64,000 bases of DNA from Bacteroidota bacterium (GTDB taxonomy: Bacteria > Bacteroidota > Bacteroidia > AKYH767-A > OLB10): positions 114,111-178,110 of the forward strand of contig JADKFA010000007.1 of assembly GCA_016717725.1 (NCBI GenBank), in the 5' to 3' direction. Under the pieces are notes generated by a model, which worked only from the letters and a program-made list of their open reading frames with translations, was not told where the DNA came from and did no database searches. The translations under genes were made by a program, and so were the position numbers. This document shows, piece by piece, positions 9,752 to 18,400 of the stretch. Every line of letters starts with the position of its first letter. Within the stretch, counting starts at the first letter, position 1.

Positions 9752-9836
9752 GGAGAGTTGGCAGAGCGGTCGATTGCGGCAGTCTTGAAAACTGTTGAAG
9801 GTAACACTTCCTGGGGTTCGAATCCCTAACTCTCCG
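9752..9836 (+). tRNA. tRNA-Ser (anticodon TGA)
   Basis: 85 nt. The acceptor stem GGAGAGT (9752-9758) pairs perfectly with ACTCTCC (9829-9835), with discriminator G at 9836. The anticodon stem GCAGT/ACTGT (9779-9783 with 9791-9795) encloses the loop CTTGAAA, anticodon TGA at 9786-9788. A long variable arm, expected for a class II tRNA, and a T-loop TTCGAAT follow. The CCA tail is not encoded. It decodes UCA and, by wobble, other UCN serine codons. The 3' end abuts a hairpin and a long repeat array. Confidence 0.96.
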
Positions 9837-9888
9837 CAATGATTTCTTAATCGCCTCGTTGCTAACGCAACGAGGCGATTTTCATTTT
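9837..9888 (+). repeat. Inverted, hairpin-swapped partial copy of the 141-bp repeat
   Basis: The bases directly after the tRNA (TGATTTCTTAATCGCC, then a hairpin, then ATTTTCATTTTG) match the reverse complement of the central part of the repeat unit downstream (GGCGATTAAGAAATCA on one side of its hairpin, AAATGAAAAT on the other). The hairpin between these flanks is different, so this is an opposite-orientation module with another stem-loop. Confidence 0.7.
9849..9880 (+). terminator. Strong hairpin after tRNA-Ser, probable terminator
   Basis: A 14-bp perfect stem (9849-9862 with 9867-9880) with a TAAC loop, starting 12 bp after the tRNA and followed by TTCATTTT. It is well placed to end the tRNA transcript, though the T-tract is interrupted and the hairpin also belongs to the adjacent repeat family. 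Confidence 0.6.
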
Positions 9889-10591
9889 GCCCAACCGCAA
9901 GCTCGCTTGCAAGGTTGAGGCTAAATGAAAATAGTCCAGCGCTATGCGCTGGCGATTAAGAAATCATTTAGCTACCCCCAAGACGGGATCACCCAGCAGC
10001 AGAGCAAAGCACGCTGCTGGGTAATCCTTGCCCAACCGCAAGCTCGCTTGCAAAGTTGAGGCTAAATGAAAATAGTCCAGCGCTACGCGCTGGCGATTAA
10101 GAAAACATTTAGCTACCCCAAAAACGGGATCACCCAGCAGCAGAGCAAAGCACGCTGCTGGGTAATCCCTGCCCAACCGCAAGCTCGCTTGCAAGGTTGA
10201 GGCTAAATGAAAATAGTCCAGCGCTATGCGCTGGCGATTAAGAAATCATTTAGCTACCCCCAAAACGGGATCACCCAGCAGCAGAGCAAAGCACGCTGCT
10301 GGGTAATCCCTGCCCAACCGCAAGCTCGCTTGCAAAGTTGAGGCTAAATGAAAATAGTCCAGCGCTATGCGCTGGCGATTAAGAAAACATTTAGCTACCC
10401 CAAAAACGGGATCACCGAGTGCGTGCTTTGCTCTGCTACTCGGTAATCCCTTCCCAACCGCAAGCTCGCTTGCAAGGTTGAGGCTAAATGAAAATAGTCC
10501 AGCGCTATGCGCTGGCGATTAAGAAAACATTTAGCTACCCCAAAAACGGGATCATCGAGTAGCGTGCTTTGCACTGCTACTTGGTAATCCC
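9889..10591 (+). repeat. Five-copy tandem array of ~141-bp hairpin-rich repeats
   Basis: Copies begin at 9889, 10030, 10171, 10312 and about 10452 (period 141, 141, 141, 140). Each unit contains three nested or successive inverted repeats: CAACCGCAAG/CTTGC..GGTTG; an outer pair GCTAAATGA/TCATTTAGC around CCAGCG/CGCTGG; and a 10-bp stem ACCCAGCAGC/GCTGCTGGGT. Copies 1 and 3 share one set of variants and copies 2 and 4 another (for example AAATCATTT against AAAACATTT, and CAAGGTTG against CAAAGTTG). In copies 4 and 5 the last stem differs and its loop is inverted. The minus-strand frame across the array is a by-product of the repeat. The array is not CRISPR: there are no unique spacers. Confidence 0.9.
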
Positions 10592-10609
10592 ATTTTTAAG
10601 CCGAGGCAG

Positions 10610-10637
10610 GTAGGATCAAGGCATGCCTTGATCCTAC
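10610..10637. repeat. 28-nt perfect palindrome followed by short direct repeats
   Basis: The two arms of GTAGGATCAAGGCA meet with no loop. To the right, 10634-10672 repeats CTACAGATTG-type units three times with variations. It follows the 141-bp array directly and may be another intergenic repeat family. No gene is present between 10592 and 10789. Confidence 0.75.
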
Positions 10638-10789
10638 AGATTGATCCTACAGATTGCCCTACAGATTGATCCAATAATTAAACGTAAATACTTGAATCAT
10701 AAATTTTTACATTTTTATGATAAATGCGTCTACCGAATAGGTTATTTATAAATCACTTTTAATACCTTTATTCTTTAAATCAAATAATC

Positions 10790-11443
10790 ATGAAAAACTC
10801 CTTACTCATTTGTTTCTTTTGTGTCATTGCTGGACAAAATTGTCAAGGACAATGGATCCAACAATTGTGGACAAATCCATCTTTTCTCACCACCAACACC
10901 CCCGTACAATTAATAGCTGAAGTTGATTTTCCTTCTGGCGACTGTAAGGATAAAACGTTGAATGTTTTTCAAGCAGGTAATTCAATTTCTGCATATGCTA
11001 TTCATTGTTTAGGTGTTTTAAGTTTTATTTGTAATGATAAAGATACTTTCAACATTGGACTTTTACCTGCGGGGACATACACTTTTTATTATCAGGTTGA
11101 TGCCGGCATGTCACCATCTCCTTGTACTCCTGGCATTGTACCTGGACCATCTGATTCGTTAACCTTTGTTGTTAATTCAGCGAGCGGTAGTATGGAATTG
11201 GAAAAAGAAATATTTGATCTGTTTCCTAATCCTGCTTCAAGTATGCTGCATTTAATATTGAATGGTAATTTAACTGATGGATCCTATAGAATTATGAATA
11301 ATATAGGCGCTTTGGTGCAAGAGTCATTTGTTAAAGGTGATAATATGCAAATCGACATAAGCCAACTTGCTGATGGACTCTATACTTTTATTTATGAGGA
11401 TGTCGCTAAGAATATTTCTATCAAGAAATTTGCGAAGAAGTAA
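10790..11443 (+). CDS. Small secreted protein with a T9SS type A sorting domain
   Basis: 217 aa. A signal peptide (MKNSLLICFFCVIAGQNCQGQ) is followed by ~130 residues of beta-sandwich character with several cysteines, which I cannot assign to a known family. The C-terminal ~80 residues are a type A T9SS domain: the LFPNPASSMLHL start, IDISQLADGLYTFIYE, and the basic end ISIKKFAKK. The protein should cross the outer membrane by T9SS and be anchored or released after the domain is cleaved. No operon partner: the next gene starts ~100 bp downstream and is unrelated. Confidence 0.88.
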   Translation: MKNSLLICFFCVIAGQNCQGQWIQQLWTNPSFLTTNTPVQLIAEVDFPSGDCKDKTLNVFQAGNSISAYAIHCLGVLSFICNDKDTFNIGLLPAGTYTFYYQVDAGMSPSPCTPGIVPGPSDSLTFVVNSASGSMELEKEIFDLFPNPASSMLHLILNGNLTDGSYRIMNNIGALVQESFVKGDNMQIDISQLADGLYTFIYEDVAKNISIKKFAKK

Positions 11444-11541
11444 TTGCTATTTCATTTTGAATATAGTTTTAATTATGAAAAGAGGAAATTATTTTTTAAA
11501 CAGATGAAACTAATCGTTTACTTTCGTGTTATATTGAACTT

Positions 11542-12045
11542 ATGAATAATGTGATTCTTGTCGATGAACAAGATGTAGAAATAGGAATAGCTGAAAAGTT
11601 GAAAGCTCATCAAGACGGACTTTTGCATCGTGCATTTTCAATTTTTATTTTTAATTCAAAAAATGAATTGCTCATTCAACAACGAGCTCAAGGGAAATAT
11701 CACAGTGCTGGTTTATGGACAAATACTTGTTGTAGTCATCCGTTGCCTAAGATGGATTTGGTAGAATGTGGGAAACAACGTTTGTTGGAAGAGATGGGCT
11801 TAAAAGTGGATGATCTTATTGTCAAAAATTATTTTATTTATCGAGCTGAGTTTTCGAATGGATTAATTGAACATGAACTTGATTATATTTTAATCGGTCA
11901 TTCGGATGATACTCCAATTTTAAATCCAGAAGAAGCACAAAATTTTAGTTGGATTTCTTTGGATGATCTTAAAGCCAAAATTATAATGAGCCCACATCAA
12001 TTTACTTTTTGGTTGAAAGAAATTTTCAACCGCGAGTTGATGTGA
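11542..12045 (+). CDS. idi: Isopentenyl-diphosphate delta-isomerase, type 1
   Basis: 167 aa, a usual length for bacterial type 1 IDI. The enzyme interconverts isopentenyl and dimethylallyl diphosphate in isoprenoid synthesis in the cytosol. Visible signatures are LLHRAFSIFIFNSKNELLIQ, the catalytic cysteine in WTNTCCSHP, the Nudix-like GKQRLLEEMGL and the catalytic glutamate in IEHELDYILIG. The metal-binding histidines lie in HQDGLLHRAF and CSHP. The ATG at 11542 gives the standard N-terminus (VILVDEQDVEIG). The gene stands alone between two surface-protein genes. Confidence 0.95.
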   Translation: MNNVILVDEQDVEIGIAEKLKAHQDGLLHRAFSIFIFNSKNELLIQQRAQGKYHSAGLWTNTCCSHPLPKMDLVECGKQRLLEEMGLKVDDLIVKNYFIYRAEFSNGLIEHELDYILIGHSDDTPILNPEEAQNFSWISLDDLKAKIIMSPHQFTFWLKEIFNRELM

Positions 12046-12448
12046 TTTGATCGCGAAACCTCGTGATGGCACGATATTTTGAATGTGTTTTTTCAACATT
12101 TCTTTTATGTATTAGTAAGGTTTAATTTTATTTCAGTGATTTGATATTTGTAATGAATGATGGCTTTTTACTTCATTCAATTTTTTATTTTCTGTTATCG
12201 AGTTGTTTTGAAGAAGACCTTTCATCTCTTTAATTCAAATATAAAACAATTATTTGTGTAAAATAATGGTAATCAATTATTTGTATTGATTAATTCATCT
12301 TCTTGCTTCGTATTTCTTACATCGTATATATTGTGATGGAATGAACTCAATACTCATCTTGATCTCGCTATAGATTTGTTTTTACCATAAAAGTATTCCT
12401 GTGAAATTGTCCCAACTAACAGGTGGTAGAAACGAAAAAAGAGATGTT
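12046..12448. other. Intergenic leader region of the giant adhesin gene
   Basis: AT-rich spacer with no gene-like ORF. It holds a TAnnTTTG-type box at 12371. The final 48 bp could be coding if the GTG at 12401 is the true start of the next gene. Confidence 0.55.
12371..12378 (+). promoter_or_regulatory. Possible -7 box for the giant adhesin gene
   Basis: TAGATTTG matches TAnnTTTG. No clear -33 TTTG is seen 17-23 bp upstream, so this is weak. Transcription would start near 12385, before either candidate start codon. Confidence 0.3.
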
Positions 12449-15400
12449 ATGAGTCTAAAACTACAAAGAAGCTTGCTTATACTGACAGCATTGCTGTTCA
12501 TCCTTCGGGCTGATCCAGCAAAAGCGAGTCACGCTATGGGTGCTGACCTGACTTATGAATGCCTTGGTGGAAACACCTACAAAGTGCGATTGTCGTTTTA
12601 TCGAGATTGTATTGGAATTTTAGCTCCGGCTAATATTTATGTAAACATTCGATCTGTAAGTTGTGGTCAAACATTAGGTGTTACCTGTAATCCCATTCCA
12701 GGCACCGGTCAAGAAGTAACGTATTTATGTCCTACCGCACAAAGTACTTGTAACGGTGGAACATTTACCGGAATTCAAGAATGGGTGTACGAAGGTGTGG
12801 TTACGCTACCGATGCAATGTAACGACTGGCAGTTTTCTTATTCTTTATGTTGTAGAAATGCTGCTATCAATACCATCAGCAGTCCAGGATCAAATACATT
12901 TTACATTTATGCTTCTTTAGATAATACCATCACCCCATGCAATAGTTCTCCTACCTTTACTAATAAACCAGTTCCTTTCGCTTGCTTAGGTCAACAATTG
13001 TGTTTTAACCATGGTGCAACGGATCCTGATGGCGACTCTTTAGTTTATTCTTTAGTGAACCCTCGTCAAACAGTAACTAACGATGTAAGTTATATTGCTC
13101 CTTATAATGCAACGAATCCATTAACAACTTCGGGAGGTTTTCAATTCAATCCGCAAACAGGTGATATTTGTTTTACGCCTACTCAATTACAAGTTACGGT
13201 AATGGCGGTGTTAGTTCAGGAATATAGAAATGGTGTATTGATTGGTTACGTAGTTCGCGATATTCAAATTACAGTATTAAATTGTACGAACGATCTTCCA
13301 ACTTTAACGGGAATTAACGTAACTACTGATTTTGATATGACAGTATGTGCAAATGAAAGTTTTTGCTTTGATGTATTCTCAAACGATATTAATGCCGGAC
13401 AACAAGTTGGATTGTTTTGGAATAATGCGATTCCAAATGCAACTTTTACAACAGCGGGAAGTCCGCATCCAACAGGAACATTTTGTTGGACACCCACGCA
13501 AGCTGATATTAGCAATACAGCACATTGTTTCACAGTACGAGTGAGTGATGATGCATGTCCTTTTATTGGATCGAATACGTATTCATATTGTATAACGGTC
13601 ACGGGTATAGTCGTCGACGCCGGGCCCGATCAGTACATAGCTTGTAGTGATCTTGCCACCGTCACCGCGAATGCAAGTGGTGGAAATCCTCCTTACACTT
13701 ATTTGTGGAGTAATGGATTTACGAATCCAACACAAACGGTTGGAGTAGGTACGTATGTAGTTACCGTTTCTGATGGTACTTGTTCAAGTACCGATACGGT
13801 AGAAATTATTGCAGCCTTTCAACCCATAGCTGATTTTACTTGGGATGGAGCTTGCGGAAATGCTCCTGTACAATTCACAGATCTAAGTACAACAGCAGGA
13901 GGAATGCAAAGTTGGACCTGGAATTTTGGTGATGGTACTGGATCAATTCTTCAAAATCCAACGCATACATTTCCAGGAAGTGGAACGTATAATGTTTCAT
14001 TAATTGTTGAAAATATTTATGGTTGTACAGATACACTTGTTCTTCCAGTGGTAATAGCTCCTTTACCCGTTGCTTCTTTTAGTACTGATACCGTTTGTGC
14101 GGGATCTTATATCAACTTTACCAATACAAGTACACCCGCAGGATCAGGATGGTCGTGGTCGTTTAGTAATGGTGGATCTTCCAACTCTCAAAATCCTTCG
14201 GTGATTTTAGGAGGACCTGGAACGTATACTGCCGTATTAGTAGTTACCGATTCAGCAGGATGTACCGATACAGTTACACAAAATGTGGTAGTCAATCCAC
14301 AACCAGTTGCTGCATTTACAGTCAGTGGAAATAATTGTCAAGGTGCACCTATCACTTTTAACAATACATCGAGCGGAGCAACTGGTTATACTTGGTTGTT
14401 TGGAGATGGATCTACTTCAACTTTACAGAACCCAACACATACTTATGGAAATAACGGATCATACACCGCAACTTTAATTGCTATGAATGCATTTGGTTGT
14501 ATGGATACGATTCAACAAACAGTACAAGTCAATGGTCCTCCAGTAGCTTCTGCTGGTCCGGATGTAACGATTTGTATTGGTAGTAATGCCGTGCTTACAG
14601 CAAATGGTGGTGTAACATTTAATTGGACACCAGGAGGAAGTACGAGTAATACAATATCGGTTTCGCCCTCTACAAATACTTCTTATTCTGTAATTGTTAC
14701 GGATGCCAACGGATGTTCGGCAACAGATACCGTTAGTGTTTTAGTAAATCCGTTGCCTACTGCCACCGTGAGTCCTAATGTGAGTATTTGTCAAGGACAA
14801 AGTGCTACATTAACTGCAAGTGGTGGCGTTTCATATAGCTGGAATCCATCTGGAAGTGTTACAGGTACTATCACCGTTTCCCCAGGTTCTTCTACAACCT
14901 ATGCTGTAAACGTAATTGATGCGAATGGATGTCAAGCAACCGCTTTCGTAAATGTGACGGTAAATCCTAATCCAGTAATCAGTTTACCTGCTGGAGTATT
15001 TATCTGTAGCGGAGTAAGTGCTACTTTAAATCCTGGAGCAACTGGAACAAGTTACTTATGGAGCAATGGAGCAACGAGTCAAACCATCAGCGTGAATACA
15101 CAAGGTTCGTATTCGGTAATCGTTACTAACGCTGCCGGATGTACGTCAATGGCATCTACGCAAGTTACGGTGGGAGGACAAGTCATCAGTAATAATAATA
15201 CTACGTCTATTTGTCAGGGACAAACGGCTTTGTTGGATGCAGGTTTTGCTGGATCAACTTATGTATGGAGTACAGGTTCTACATCGCAAACAATTTCGGT
15301 AAATGCAGCTGGCGTTTATTCGGTAACGGTGACGGATGCAAGTGGATGTACAGGTACTGTAGCCAATACGGTTCAAGTGAATCCATTGCCTCAAGCAGCT

Positions 15401-18400
15401 TTTACACCTAACGACGAATGTTTAAATGACTCCGTATTTTTCCACGATGCGTCTTCCGTAAATGGAGGAAGTATCACTTCATGGAGTTGGGATTTAGGAA
15501 ATGGAAATATTTCCTATGCTCAAAATCCTATCTTAGTTTATAATACTCCAGGAGCCTATAATGTAGTGTTAACGATCACCACAGATCAAGGTTGTACTTC
15601 CACATTATCTGATACATTAAATATTTACCCAATGCCTACCGCTGCCTTTAATTTTACGCAGGGATGTATTGGAACTAATATTCCATTCGTGGATCAGTCC
15701 ACCGTTGGATTTGGAAATATTGTAAGTTGGAATTGGAATTTTAGCGATGGAACAACGTCAACATCTCAAAATCCTCAGCATGCTTTCACTACAGCAGGAA
15801 ATTACAATGTCTCACTCGAAGTTTCTACTCCTGGTGGATGTAAAGCGATCCTAAGCAGAGTAGTACAAATTTTCCCTGAGCCAGTATTGTCATTCACTTC
15901 TACACCTACTACTATTTGTTTAGGTGGATCCGTTACCTTAAATAATACTAGTACTTCTAGTAATGGAGTCATTAGCAATTGGCAGTGGAGTTTCGGAAAT
16001 GGAACCACTTCGAATCAATTGAGTCCAACTGTAAATTATAGTGCGGCTGGGAATTATACCATCACTTTAATTGGAACCACTACACATGGTTGTTCTGACA
16101 CATTAACTCAAGCGGTAACCATAAATGCATTGCCGTCGGCTGATGCAGGTTCGAATCGTGCTATTTGTGCCGGAACTTCTACCACATTGACTGCTACAGG
16201 TGGTGGTACCTATTCATGGTCGCCAGGTGGATCTACAGCAAGTGCAATTACTGTAACGCCCATTACCAGTGGAATGTATTATGTGATTGTAACTAACGCC
16301 AACGGATGTACGTCAAGAGATAGTGTACGAGTAAATATTAATCCATTACCAGTCGCCAATGCGGGTCCCGATAGAGCGATTTGTGTTGGAAATAATACTA
16401 CGCTTACGGCAACGGGTGGTGGAACGTACTCCTGGAATCCAGGTGGTGCAACAACACCTACTATTACGGTTTCACCCGCTTCTACTTTAAACTATATTGT
16501 TACCGTTACTGCTGCGAATGGTTGTACTCGTAATGATACAGCTCGTGTAGTAGTAAATCCATTACCTACAGCCAACGCAGGTCCTGATAAAACCATTTGT
16601 TTTGGAACAACAACATCATTGACCGCTTCAGGTGGAAGCACCTACTTATGGCAACATAATGGAGCTACAACCGCTACTGTTTATGTGAATCCATCTACTA
16701 CATCTTCGTATATAGTTACTGTTACAAGTTCTGCAGGATGTTCAAGTAGAGATACAGTGCAAGTAAATACAAATCCAACACCAACTGTGGTAGGATCAAA
16801 TGCGTTTTTCTGTACTGGATTTAGCGCAACCTTGGATGCAGGTAATCCAGGTATGACTTATTTATGGTCGCCGAGTGGAGATGTTACGCAAACTGTTGGT
16901 GTGACAGATCCTGGTGTCTATTCCGTAGTTGTGACCAATGCTTTTGGTTGCCAAGGTTCGGGAACATTTAATGTTACCGAGGGTGGTACGGGTTTAAGTG
17001 GTACTCCAATAAATGTAAATACATGTCAAGGTACAAATGTTACCTTGGATGCAGGAAATCCAGGTATGACGTATTTATGGTCGACTGGAGCTGCATCTCA
17101 ATCCATAAATGTAGGAAGTACGGGTACTTATCAAGTAACTATTACTGATGTCGGTGGATGTTCGGCATCTTTCACAAATAATGTGGCTGTGCATCCTTTG
17201 CCAACAGTAAATTTTACTACTACGCCAGCTTGTTTAGGTGATGCAAATACTTTTGCAAACACATCATCTATTGCGAGTGGAAATATCATCGGATGGCAAT
17301 GGAACATCAATGGAAATGCTTCCTCGATTGTTCAAAATCCAACGGTAGTGATACCAACTGTTGGTACCTATCCTGTAACTTTAGTTGCTACTTCTGGTTT
17401 TGGTTGTATTGATTCACTAACGGGTAGCATTACCGTAAATCCGTTACCTATTGCTGATTTCACTGCACCGGATGTATGTGAAGGAAGCGCTACTCAGTTG
17501 AGTGATGTATCAACAGTGGGAAGTGGAAGCATTTCTACTTGGGCTTGGCAATTGGGTGATGGTACCACATCATCATTGCAAAATCCACAGCATACATATG
17601 CCAATGAAGGTGTGTATAATGTTACTTTAATTGTTTCGAGTGCTTCAGGATGTAACGATACCATTTTACAATCCATCACCATCGATCCAATGCCTGTTGC
17701 CGATTTCGTTGCCAACGATGTTTGTGAGGGAGATTCAGTTCAATTCATTAATAATTCTCAAATATCAAACGGATTCATCAGTGATATCAATTGGGATTTC
17801 GGAGATGGAAATACAAGCTCATTAAGCGATCCTGTCCATTATTATACTTCACCAGGATCATACACGGTAACCTTAAGTGTTGGATCGGATCAAGTATGTG
17901 AAGATATCATTGCAAAAACAATTGTAGTAAATCCAAAACCTACTGCCGACTTTATTGCAAGTCCAGTATGTGATGGATCTCCAATTCTCTTCGTCGATAA
18001 TTCAAATGTTCCAACAGGTGTTGTGAATGGATGGTATTGGGAGTTTGGTGATGGTTCATTCTCATCTACGCAACAACCCAATCATCAATATGCAAATCCT
18101 GGAATTTATAATGTGAGTTTAGTAGCCAGCACCGATAAGGGTTGTAGCGATACGTTGAATCGTTCAACAACTATTAACGATATTCCTCAAGCAGGATTTA
18201 CCGTGGCCAATGCATGTTTAGGTAGTCCAGTGGTGTTTAATGATACCACATCAGGAACTGCAGGTGCCATCACGAATTGGGCATGGAATTTTGGAGATGG
18301 AAATACATCGTCTAGTCAAAATCCTGCCCATACTTATAATTCTACGGGGACCTATACCGTTAGTTTGATTGTTAGCAATGCAAATGGTTGTATTGATACC

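Noticed and set aside
9964..10194. Minus-strand open frame of 76 codons across the 141-bp repeats
   Set aside because: It encodes the repeat unit twice, has no start signal or family features, and is explained by the tandem repeat.
9889..10591. CRISPR array
   Set aside because: The whole 141-bp unit repeats, with no unique spacers, no 25-40 bp repeats and no cas genes nearby.
9752..10672. Integrated element using tRNA-Ser as attachment site
   Set aside because: There is no integrase, no duplicated tRNA 3' end and no cargo genes; only repeats follow the tRNA.
13264..13602. Minus-strand open frame of 112 codons inside the giant adhesin gene
   Set aside because: It is a shadow of the threonine/serine-rich coding strand; no signal or family match.
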